This document shows, piece after piece, positions 1 through 5,587 of a stretch of 8,321 bases of DNA (its first letter is position 1; each line of letters opens with the position of its first letter). Under the pieces are notes generated by a model. It did no database searches and was not told where the DNA came from. It was given only the letters and a program-made list of their open reading frames with translations. This DNA comes from Acidimicrobiia bacterium (GTDB lineage Bacteria > Actinomycetota > Acidimicrobiia > Acidimicrobiales > Ilumatobacteraceae), in NCBI GenBank assembly GCA_030425785.1, contig JAUHYJ010000140.1, forward strand, positions 1-8,321, written 5' to 3'. The position numbers were made by a program, and so were the translations under genes.

Positions 1-68
1 CCGGCGTCAACCAGCCGGGGGTGAACACGACGAACGACCACCACTCGTGCGCCGTCCGGCGGTTCTCC

Positions 69-74
69 TACCGT
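69..74 (+). promoter_or_regulatory. -10 box (TACCGT) for a leaderless start of the flavin monooxygenase gene
   Basis: TACCGT fits the actinobacterial -10 consensus TANNNT and ends 6 nt before the ATG at 81. This puts the expected transcription start at or next to the start codon, so the mRNA would have no leader. No convincing -35 box lies 16-18 nt upstream, and no Shine-Dalgarno sequence precedes the ATG. The element argues against the longer reading that begins with GTG at 21. Confidence 0.5.
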
Positions 75-80
75 CACGCC

Positions 81-1328
81 ATGACCCAGCTGCAGTTCGG
101 GTGCTTCCTCGCGCCACACCACCCCGTCGGCGAGCATCCGGTGCTGCAGTTCCGCCGCGACCTCGAGCTGGTGGCACACCTCGATCGGCTCGGCATCGAC
201 GAGTTCTGGTGCGGCGAGCACCACTCGTCGGGGTGGGAGACGATCGCCTCGCCGGAGATGTTCCTCGCCGCCGCCGCCCAGCACACCCACCGCATCCGGC
301 TCGGCACCGGCGTCACGTCGCTGCCGTACCACCACCCGTTCAACGTCGCCCAGCGGATCGTCCAGCTCGACCTCATGTCGAACGGGCGGGCGATGTTCGG
401 GTCCGGGCCCGGGGCGCTGCCGTCCGACGCCCGCACCCACGGCATCGACCCGACCCTGCTGCGCGACCGACAGGACGAAGCACTCGGCGTCATCATCCGC
501 CTGCTCGAGGGCGGCGACCGGTTCTCGTACGAGTGCGACTGGTTCGAGCTCCACGACGCGAAGCTGCAGCTGCTCCCCGTCCAGGCCCGCGTGCCGATGG
601 CGACGGCGTCGACGATCAGCCCGTCGGGGATGACCCTCGCCGGCAAGTACGGCATGGGCGTGCTGTCGATCGCGTCGAACTCGTCGGACGGGCTCGACGC
701 CCTGCCGACCCAGTGGGGCTTCGCCGAACGCGCCGCCGCCGAACACGGCCGGACGGTCGACCGCGCCGACTGGCGGGTGCTCATGTCGTGGCACCTCGCC
801 GAGACCGAGGACGAGGCGCGCCGACAGGCCGTCGATGGGCTCCACCGCTGGCACAACGAGTACAACGTCTGGACGCTCGGCCGACCGGGCGCCACCCATG
901 TCGAGGACAAGTGGGAACTGCTCGACGCGATCTCCGGCGGCGAGCGCAGCGGTGCCGGCACGTCGGTGATCGGCACGCCCGACCAGATGGTCGCCGCCAT
1001 CCATCGCATGCAGGAGATCACCGGCGGGTTCGGCGTCGTGATGGGGTTCGCCCACGACTGGGCGAACATCGAGGACACCCGCCGGTCGTGGGACCTGTTC
1101 GCCCGCTACGTGATCCCCGAGGTGCACGGTCTGACCGCCGGCTTGCGCGACTCGCAGCAGTTCCTGCACGACCACCAGGCCGAGCTGATGGGCGGGGCCG
1201 GGCGGGCGATCATGGCGAAGGTCGCCGAGATCGACGAGGCCGCGGCGGCGATGAAGATCACCTCGGAACGCAACCAGCGCCGCGCCGAACGCGGCGACCA
1301 GCGCGAGTTCCGGCCCGGCGGCGGCTGA
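81..1328 (+). CDS. LLM-class flavin-dependent oxidoreductase (luciferase-like / limonene monooxygenase-like)
   Basis: This 415-residue protein belongs to the bacterial luciferase-like monooxygenase superfamily. These are cytoplasmic (beta/alpha)8 barrels that use reduced FMN and O2, usually supplied by a separate flavin reductase, to oxidise an organic substrate. Visible hallmarks are the N-terminal strand with FGCFLAPHHP (residues 6-15), EFWCGEHHSSGWE (41-53), LGTGVTSLPYHHPF (74-87) and the GRAMFGSGPGALPSDA stretch (102-117) that shapes the flavin pocket. The pattern resembles proteins annotated as limonene 1,2-monooxygenase, but substrate cannot be read from sequence and the symbol limB is not justified. 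Residues from about 355 to 415 form a hydrophilic, Ala/Arg/Glu-rich helical tail beyond the barrel. ATG at 81 was chosen over GTG at 21 because a -10 box sits 6 nt upstream and the family motif begins right after it. The gene stands alone on the + strand and converges on the zinc-ribbon gene. Confidence 0.9.
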   Translation: MTQLQFGCFLAPHHPVGEHPVLQFRRDLELVAHLDRLGIDEFWCGEHHSSGWETIASPEMFLAAAAQHTHRIRLGTGVTSLPYHHPFNVAQRIVQLDLMSNGRAMFGSGPGALPSDARTHGIDPTLLRDRQDEALGVIIRLLEGGDRFSYECDWFELHDAKLQLLPVQARVPMATASTISPSGMTLAGKYGMGVLSIASNSSDGLDALPTQWGFAERAAAEHGRTVDRADWRVLMSWHLAETEDEARRQAVDGLHRWHNEYNVWTLGRPGATHVEDKWELLDAISGGERSGAGTSVIGTPDQMVAAIHRMQEITGGFGVVMGFAHDWANIEDTRRSWDLFARYVIPEVHGLTAGLRDSQQFLHDHQAELMGGAGRAIMAKVAEIDEAAAAMKITSERNQRRAERGDQREFRPGGG

Positions 1329-1348
1329 CCGCCACGGTCGCGGTTCAG
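1325..1348. terminator. Possible bidirectional hairpin between convergent genes
   Basis: ACCGC (1328-1332) pairs with GCGGT (1340-1344) around a 7-nt loop. The outer CTG/CAG (1325-1327 with 1346-1348) adds three pairs past one bulged T. The hairpin spans both stop codons of the convergent genes, which are only 16 nt apart. There is no T tract on either side, so it is at best a weak intrinsic terminator, and a competing GCGG/CCGC fold is possible. The call rests on position and pairing only. Confidence 0.3.
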
Positions 1349-1524
1349 TCGTCCTTGAGCGCGACGGCGTTGGGGGTGACGTTCATCTTCGGCTCGTACT
1401 CGGCGAGCTGGACGACTCGGCCCTCGGAACGGAATGCATCGCGCAGCTGGGTGCGGCACGACTCGCACGGGCCGTAGAACCGGGTCTCGACGGTCGACGA
1501 ACAGCGCGGGCAGGTGAACTCCAC
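1345..1524 (-). CDS. Small zinc-ribbon protein, 59 aa
   Basis: On the minus strand a GTG at 1524-1522 opens 59 codons ending in TGA at 1347-1345. The protein starts MEFTCPRCSS and carries two CxxC knuckles (Cys5/Cys8 and Cys20/Cys23) separated by 11 residues, the layout of a rubredoxin-like zinc ribbon binding one Zn2+. The rest is an acidic tail ending in Lys-Asp-Asp with no enzyme motif. A TAGGTT -10 box lies 6 nt before the GTG, supporting both the start and leaderless expression. Third codon positions are almost all G or C. Such small ribbons often act as protein-binding or nucleic-acid-binding accessories, but the partner here is unknown. It shares a divergent promoter region with the propeller-protease operon and converges on the flavin monooxygenase gene. 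I do not recognise a named family. Confidence 0.8.
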   Translation of the reverse strand: MEFTCPRCSSTVETRFYGPCESCRTQLRDAFRSEGRVVQLAEYEPKMNVTPNAVALKDD

Positions 1525-1530
1525 GCCCCC

Positions 1531-1536
1531 AACCTA
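1531..1536 (-). promoter_or_regulatory. -10 box (TAGGTT) for the zinc-ribbon gene
   Basis: Read on the minus strand, TAGGTT matches TANNNT and ends 6 nt before the GTG at 1524, implying a leaderless transcript. The expected -35 window (about 1554-1559) is GC-rich and overlaps the palindrome at 1547-1558. It has no TTGAC-like hexamer. Confidence 0.5.
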
Positions 1537-1546
1537 GTTCGATCGA

Positions 1547-1558
1547 CCGGCGAGCCGG
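1547..1558. promoter_or_regulatory. 12-bp palindrome in the divergent promoter region (possible operator)
   Basis: CCGGC-GA-GCCGG is a perfect inverted repeat with a 2-nt centre. It lies between the two outward-facing -10 boxes, near -23 to -34 of the zinc-ribbon promoter and -40 to -51 of the operon promoter. Two copies of GATCGA (1541-1546 and 1568-1573) stand nearby. Such a site could let one regulator act on both genes, but palindromes this short arise often by chance in DNA this rich in G and C. Confidence 0.2.
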
Positions 1559-1584
1559 CGGTGTGCTGATCGAGCCGGGCTGCG

Positions 1585-1590
1585 TACAGT
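1585..1590 (+). promoter_or_regulatory. -10 box (TACAGT) for the propeller-acetyltransferase-protease operon
   Basis: TACAGT matches TANNNT and ends 7 nt before the GTG at 1598, the spacing expected for a leaderless transcript. It fixes the start of the first gene and would drive all three genes, because the downstream genes overlap their predecessors. No clear -35 box is visible. Confidence 0.55.
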
Positions 1591-1597
1591 CGGAGAC

Positions 1598-3046
1598 GTG
1601 GCGGACCCACCGAACCCGACGCCGACCGGCGATGCGCGCCCGAGCCGACCCGCACGGTCAGCGCGGTCGACGCGGTCGGCGCCGAACTACGCCGCCCGCC
1701 GCATGCTGGTCACGACCGCGCTGATCACGCTCGTCGTGTGCGCCGCCGTCGTCGGCTGGCGCGTCACCCGCAGCGGCGCGAACGACGACGATCGCGCCAC
1801 CGAACCGTGGGACGAGCTCGCCCTCGTCGATCGCACGACCGGCGACGTCACCTTCGTCGACCCGAGCGGTGAGGTCGTCCGCACGTCGGTCGGCAGTGGG
1901 CGGTCCGGCTCGGTGCTCGTGGCGGGCGGACGTGTGGCGCTCGCGAACTCGACCCGCCTGACGGTGTTGCCGGCGACCGACGACGGTGCGCCGACGGTGA
2001 TCGACCTCCCGCGCGGGGCGGAGGTCGACACCATCGCCACCGACGACCGCGACCTGCTCGTCGTGGGCGAGCCGACCGGCGGCACCGTCACGATCGTCGA
2101 CCCGGCGACCGACGTCGTCATCGACCTGGGTGACCGGGCCGCGCAGGAGCTCCCCAGCGCGCCCCTGCTCTTCCCCGAGACGCTGCGCTGGAACCACGAC
2201 GGCACCCGGTTCGCGATCGCGGACGCCACCAACTTCCAGACGGTCGTCGTGTTGACCGGCGAGGACGGCGCGGTGTTCCTGCCCGACCAGCCGATCGCCG
2301 TCGGCGACGAGCTGTTCGCCATCGGTCAGACGGTCGGGATGCAGGCCGACATCGCGCTCGTGCGGCTCGACCGGTCGACCGAAGCCGCCGTGCCGACCGA
2401 GATCCCCGCCGGTGGGCTGATCGACGGGGACACGTTCACGATGGTGTCGATCGACGGCACGATCGTGCGCATCTCGGCCGGCGCCGACGAGGCCGAGACG
2501 ATCGGCTCGGTCGCCATCCCCGCAGGCGGCACCATCAGATGGGCCCGCCCGACACTCGACGGCCGTCGGCTCGTCGTCGCCGGCGACACGTTCCAGGCGG
2601 TGGTCGACCTCGACGGGGCCTCGCTGTTCGCCACCACGTTCAGCACCGCCACGACCGTCGCCGAGCCGTCACCACGCTGGCAGTGCCTGCCGGTCGGCGG
2701 CGAGGGCGCCTGGCACTCGATCATCGACCTCGACACCGGCGAACAGCTCGTCGCCCTGACCGGCACCGAGGTCGTCGGCGTCTCGGCCGACGGGTGTGCC
2801 GTGCTGACGACCACCTCCGGCGGTGCGCCGTCGATCTTGTCGCCCGAACACACCCTGTCGCTCGGCGCGGTCGAGTCGGCCGAGCTGGGGCCCGACGGCC
2901 GCAGCGCCGTCCGCCGTCACGCCGACGGCACGATCGACCTCGTGACGGTCGAGAGCGTCGACGACGAGGACGTGCTCGGCGAGCCGATCGACCTGACCAC
3001 GCTGACCGGTCGCGACCCGTTGATCGCATTCGTCACCGATCGATGA
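1598..3046 (+). CDS. Membrane-anchored extracytoplasmic beta-propeller-like protein, function unknown
   Basis: This 482-residue protein has three visible parts. Residues 1-35 are a Pro/Arg/Ser-rich, positively charged cytoplasmic tail. Residues 36-56 (MLVTTALITL...AVVGW) form one membrane helix. The remaining 425 or so residues are an acidic, beta-rich outer domain. That domain repeats short strand pairs of the type ALVDRTTGDVTFVDPSG, TVTIVDPATD, VSIDGTIVRIS and SIIDLDTGEQLVAL, typical of WD40/PQQ/YVTN-like beta-propellers. Only two cysteines lie outside (Cys363, Cys400), a possible disulfide. There are no catalytic motifs, so a binding, scaffold or sensing role is inferred. The basic tail and N-in orientation follow the positive-inside rule. 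It is the first gene of the operon, behind a leaderless-type promoter, and its stop overlaps the acetyltransferase start in ATGA. I do not recognise a named family. Confidence 0.85.
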   Translation: MADPPNPTPTGDARPSRPARSARSTRSAPNYAARRMLVTTALITLVVCAAVVGWRVTRSGANDDDRATEPWDELALVDRTTGDVTFVDPSGEVVRTSVGSGRSGSVLVAGGRVALANSTRLTVLPATDDGAPTVIDLPRGAEVDTIATDDRDLLVVGEPTGGTVTIVDPATDVVIDLGDRAAQELPSAPLLFPETLRWNHDGTRFAIADATNFQTVVVLTGEDGAVFLPDQPIAVGDELFAIGQTVGMQADIALVRLDRSTEAAVPTEIPAGGLIDGDTFTMVSIDGTIVRISAGADEAETIGSVAIPAGGTIRWARPTLDGRRLVVAGDTFQAVVDLDGASLFATTFSTATTVAEPSPRWQCLPVGGEGAWHSIIDLDTGEQLVALTGTEVVGVSADGCAVLTTTSGGAPSILSPEHTLSLGAVESAELGPDGRSAVRRHADGTIDLVTVESVDDEDVLGEPIDLTTLTGRDPLIAFVTDR

Positions 3047-3504
3047 ACGAGCTCGTCATCCGCTCGGCCGCGCCCGCCGATCTCGAGCACCTGCTCGTCC
3101 TCGGCGCGGAGTACGCGGCGGCCGACGGCCACGACTTCGATCGCGACGCGGCGTCCGCCGGGTTCGCTCCCCTGCTGACCGACGACCGGTACGGCATCGT
3201 CCACGTCGCCGAGTCGGTCGCCGCGGACGGCACCCGCGCACTCGACGGCTACGGCGTCGTCACGTGGGGCTGGTCGATCGAGATCGGCGGGCTCGACGTG
3301 GTGCTCGACGAGCTGTACGTCCGCACCCGCGGCACGGGAATCGGGACCGCGCTCGTCACGTCGCTCGAACGCGCCTGTCGCGAGCGCGGCGTGAAGCGGA
3401 TCTTCCTCGAGACCGAGCGACCGAACGAGGCCGCGCGCCGGCTGTACGCGCGACTGGGATTCACCGCCGACGACTCGATCTGGATGGCGAAGGAGCTGCG
3501 GTGA
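3043..3504 (+). CDS. GNAT-family N-acetyltransferase
   Basis: This 153-residue protein has the GCN5-related acetyltransferase fold, which moves the acetyl group of acetyl-CoA to an amine on a small molecule or protein. Motif A is clear: strand LDELYV (88-93) followed by RTRGTGIGTAL (94-104), containing the R/Q-x-x-G-x-G/A pyrophosphate-binding loop. Motif B follows as ERPNEAARRLYARLGF (125-140), with the usual Asn and the Tyr near the CoA thiol. Length is normal for a one-domain enzyme and there is no signal peptide, so it is cytoplasmic. The substrate cannot be inferred. The ATG overlaps the upstream stop in ATGA with no good ribosome binding site, which points to translational coupling. Its own stop overlaps the protease start in GTGA. 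Confidence 0.9.
   Translation: MNELVIRSAAPADLEHLLVLGAEYAAADGHDFDRDAASAGFAPLLTDDRYGIVHVAESVAADGTRALDGYGVVTWGWSIEIGGLDVVLDELYVRTRGTGIGTALVTSLERACRERGVKRIFLETERPNEAARRLYARLGFTADDSIWMAKELR
3490..3495 (+). promoter_or_regulatory. Strong ribosome binding site (AAGGAG) for the protease gene
   Basis: AAGGAG lies inside the last codons of the acetyltransferase gene, 5 nt before the GTG at 3501. It is the only near-perfect Shine-Dalgarno sequence I see in the window. It fixes the protease start and suggests that gene can be translated independently of coupling. Confidence 0.7.
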
Positions 3505-4154
3505 CACGAGCGGTGCTCACGGCCGCCGTCCTGGCGATCGCCGCCACCGGCTGCGCCGCCGACCCGCCGTCGGCAGCGGTCGGCATCGTCGTCGACGCAT
3601 GCGATCCGGGCACCGACATCGGCAGCGGTGCGTTCGTCGCTCCGGGCATCGTGCTGACCGCTGCGCACACCCTGCGCGGCGCGCAGGCCATCGAGGTCGT
3701 GCGCGGCGACGAGCGCACGGCCGCCACGATCGTCGGGTTCGACCCCGACCTCGACCTCGCATATCTCCGCGTCGACCCACGGGCCGTCCTCCCGATCGAG
3801 GTGGGCAGCGAGCACGTCGAGCGCGGCGACGCCGGGACGGCCTGGGTCTACCGCGACGGCGAGATCGTCGGCCTGCCGGTGACGATCGTCCGTCGCGTCC
3901 GGATCAACACCGAGGACATCTACGTCGAGGGTGAGACCAGCCGGTCCGGCTTCGAGCTACGGGCCGACATCCGCTCGGGTGACTCGGGTGGCGCCGTCGT
4001 CGTCGACGGCAAGGTCGTCGGCGTCGTGTGGGCCCGGAGCCGCACCGGCCCCGACCGCGCGTACGCGATCGACCCCGACCGGGGCGGCGCCCGGATCGAC
4101 CGTCAGCTGGCGACCGGCGACCTCGGCGACGTCGACGTCACCCGCTGCCACTGA
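3501..4154 (+). CDS. Trypsin-like serine protease, predicted lipoprotein
   Basis: This 217-residue protein begins with a short signal (MTRAVLTAAVLAIAATGC) that ends in a lipobox-like AATG-Cys18. It is therefore probably exported, lipidated on Cys18 and held on the outer face of the membrane. The Ala at -3 is less common than Leu. The mature part is a chymotrypsin-fold (S1-like) peptidase with an intact triad: His56 in VLTAAHTLRG, Asp85 in DLDLAYLRVD and Ser162 in RSGDSGGAVV. It has no PDZ domain, so it is smaller than HtrA/DegP proteins. Cys34 and Cys216 near the two ends of the domain could form a disulfide. The GTG start follows AAGGAG by 5 nt and overlaps the acetyltransferase stop. It is the last gene of the operon, downstream of a propeller protein on the same side of the membrane, which could be a partner or substrate-presenting factor (inference). 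Confidence 0.88.
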   Translation: MTRAVLTAAVLAIAATGCAADPPSAAVGIVVDACDPGTDIGSGAFVAPGIVLTAAHTLRGAQAIEVVRGDERTAATIVGFDPDLDLAYLRVDPRAVLPIEVGSEHVERGDAGTAWVYRDGEIVGLPVTIVRRVRINTEDIYVEGETSRSGFELRADIRSGDSGGAVVVDGKVVGVVWARSRTGPDRAYAIDPDRGGARIDRQLATGDLGDVDVTRCH

Positions 4155-4161
4155 CCGTGTC

Positions 4162-4186
4162 ACGGGGAGTGCCAGGCACGACCCGT
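4162..4186. terminator. 25-nt imperfect palindrome in a convergent gap (bidirectional terminator or REP-like element)
   Basis: ACGGG (4162-4166) pairs with CCCGT (4182-4186), and GTGC (4169-4172) pairs with GCAC (4176-4179) around a CAG loop. The two stems are separated by a symmetrical GA/GA internal loop, which can form tandem sheared G-A pairs. It nearly fills the 31-nt gap between the convergent protease and methyltransferase genes and its last base belongs to the methyltransferase stop codon. There is no T tract. Transcription termination in both directions is the simplest reading; a dispersed palindromic repeat is the alternative. Confidence 0.5.
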
Positions 4187-5583
4187 TACCAGAAGCCGGG
4201 GAGGGGGTCGATCGCTCCCTCGCGCGCATACGTCGCCAGGCGTTCGAGATCGGCGTCGTCGAACACGTCGATCACGTCGAACAGGGCCTCGGGTCCGGCG
4301 GCGCGGATCGCCTGGTCGAACTCGGTGCGTCGACGCGGCAGCTCGGACGTCAGCACGAGCACGCGGTGGCCCGCACCGCGCAGGGCGTGCGCCCGGCCGA
4401 GCAGGCGCCACACGGCATCGGCCGAGTTCAGCCCGCCGCGGTGGCGGGTGAACGGCCCGCCGATCTCGATCATCCACTCGCCGCCGGTCGCGTCGACGGC
4501 CTCGTGGGCGACGGTGACGCCGGTGCCCTTCACCCGGACGCCCGGCCCGTCGATCGACCGGAAGCCCGCCAGCTCGAGGACCTCCTGCACCCGCTCCTTC
4601 GAGCCGGCGGCGCGGCGCTCGTCGATGTCGACCGGGTGGCCTTCGTCGTCGAGCCGAGCGGCCGCGAGCTCGATGTAGCCGGGGTCGAGGTCGTAGCCGA
4701 CGTAGCGGCGCCCGTGGCGAGCGGCGGCCACCAGCGTCGACCCGCTGCCGACGAACGGGTCGAGCACCAGGTCGCCCTCGAAGGTGTAGAGCTCGATCAG
4801 CTTCTCGGGCAGCTCGACGGGGAACGGCGCCGGGTGGCCGACCCGCTTGGCCGACTCGGTCGGCGTCTGCCACACGTCGAGGGTGAGCGCCATGAAGTCC
4901 TCGGTCGAGATCGTCGACGCGTGCGGCAGCCCACGGCGCTCGCGTTCGTCGGCCGACAGGGCCCGTTGGAACCGACCCTTGCTGGCGATGACCACCCGCT
5001 CCGTCACGTCGCGCAGGACCGGATTGCTCGCGCTGCGGAACGAGCCCCACGCGCACGACCCGCTGGCGCCCGCGCCCTTCTGCCACACGATCTCGCCCCG
5101 CAACAACAGACCGAGGCGGTCCTGCAGGATGTGGATGACGTCGGCCGCCAGCGAGCGGTAGGGCTTGCGGCCCAGGTTCGCCACGTTGACGGCGATGCGA
5201 CCGCCCGGCTCGAGGACGCGCACACACTCGGCGAAGACGTCGTGCAGCAGCTCGAGGTACTCGAGGTACGACGATGGCACCCCGTCGCGCTCGAGCTCTT
5301 CTTCGTACTGCTTGCCGGCGAAGTAGGGCGGCGAGGTCACGACGAGCGCGACCGAGTTGTCCGCGACGCTGTGCATGTCGCGAGCGTCACCGCAGACCAA
5401 CGGCTCGGCCACCGGCGCCGGGGGCGCGACCGTCTCGTCGTCGTCGAGCTGGGGCGCCTCGAACCGCTCGTAGAACCCGGACGCATCGTGCGACTCGCGC
5501 TTGGACACCCCGAAGTTCGACGTCGTCGTGGCGCGCCGAGCGGCGCGAGCAGCGCGCGCGGGTGCCAGCTCGTCCGACGACAT
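4186..5583 (-). CDS. Site-specific DNA methyltransferase (beta-class, probably N4-cytosine) with an extra C-terminal domain
   Basis: This 465-residue protein transfers methyl groups from S-adenosylmethionine to an exocyclic amino group in DNA. Catalytic motif IV TSPPY (83-87) comes before the AdoMet-binding motif I DPFVGSGST (275-283), which is followed by YVGYDLD (294-300); this order defines the beta class. A Ser rather than Asp or Asn before PPY favours N4-methylcytosine, though N6-methyladenine is not excluded. Residues 22-42 hold a motif (FGVSKRESHDASGFYERF) that appears conserved in related actinobacterial enzymes, from memory. About residues 325-465 form a further alpha/beta domain with GEWMIEIGGPF (368-378) and a HRVLVLTSELP strand (406-416). 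It vaguely recalls a PD-(D/E)xK nuclease core but lacks the Lys. No separate restriction endonuclease gene is in the window. The ATG is 4 nt after the MFS stop, so it is either co-transcribed with it or driven by the TAGCCT box. Confidence 0.9.
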   Translation of the reverse strand: MSSDELAPARAARAARRATTTSNFGVSKRESHDASGFYERFEAPQLDDDETVAPPAPVAEPLVCGDARDMHSVADNSVALVVTSPPYFAGKQYEEELERDGVPSSYLEYLELLHDVFAECVRVLEPGGRIAVNVANLGRKPYRSLAADVIHILQDRLGLLLRGEIVWQKGAGASGSCAWGSFRSASNPVLRDVTERVVIASKGRFQRALSADERERRGLPHASTISTEDFMALTLDVWQTPTESAKRVGHPAPFPVELPEKLIELYTFEGDLVLDPFVGSGSTLVAAARHGRRYVGYDLDPGYIELAAARLDDEGHPVDIDERRAAGSKERVQEVLELAGFRSIDGPGVRVKGTGVTVAHEAVDATGGEWMIEIGGPFTRHRGGLNSADAVWRLLGRAHALRGAGHRVLVLTSELPRRRTEFDQAIRAAGPEALFDVIDVFDDADLERLATYAREGAIDPLPGFW

Positions 5584-5587
5584 GGCG

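Noticed and set aside
1..68. End of an upstream gene or a regulatory element at the left edge
   Set aside because: The stretch is too short, with no stop codon context, motif or pairing that I could support.
21..80. Longer N-terminus for the flavin monooxygenase, from GTG at 21
   Set aside because: The extra 20 residues are not family-like, there is no ribosome binding site at 21, and a -10 box for the ATG at 81 would lie inside this extension.
47..1477. 476-codon + strand frame across the monooxygenase gene
   Set aside because: The product is an Arg/Pro/Ala-rich low-complexity shadow typical of the +2 frame in GC-rich DNA, and it runs past the monooxygenase stop into the antisense of the zinc-ribbon gene.
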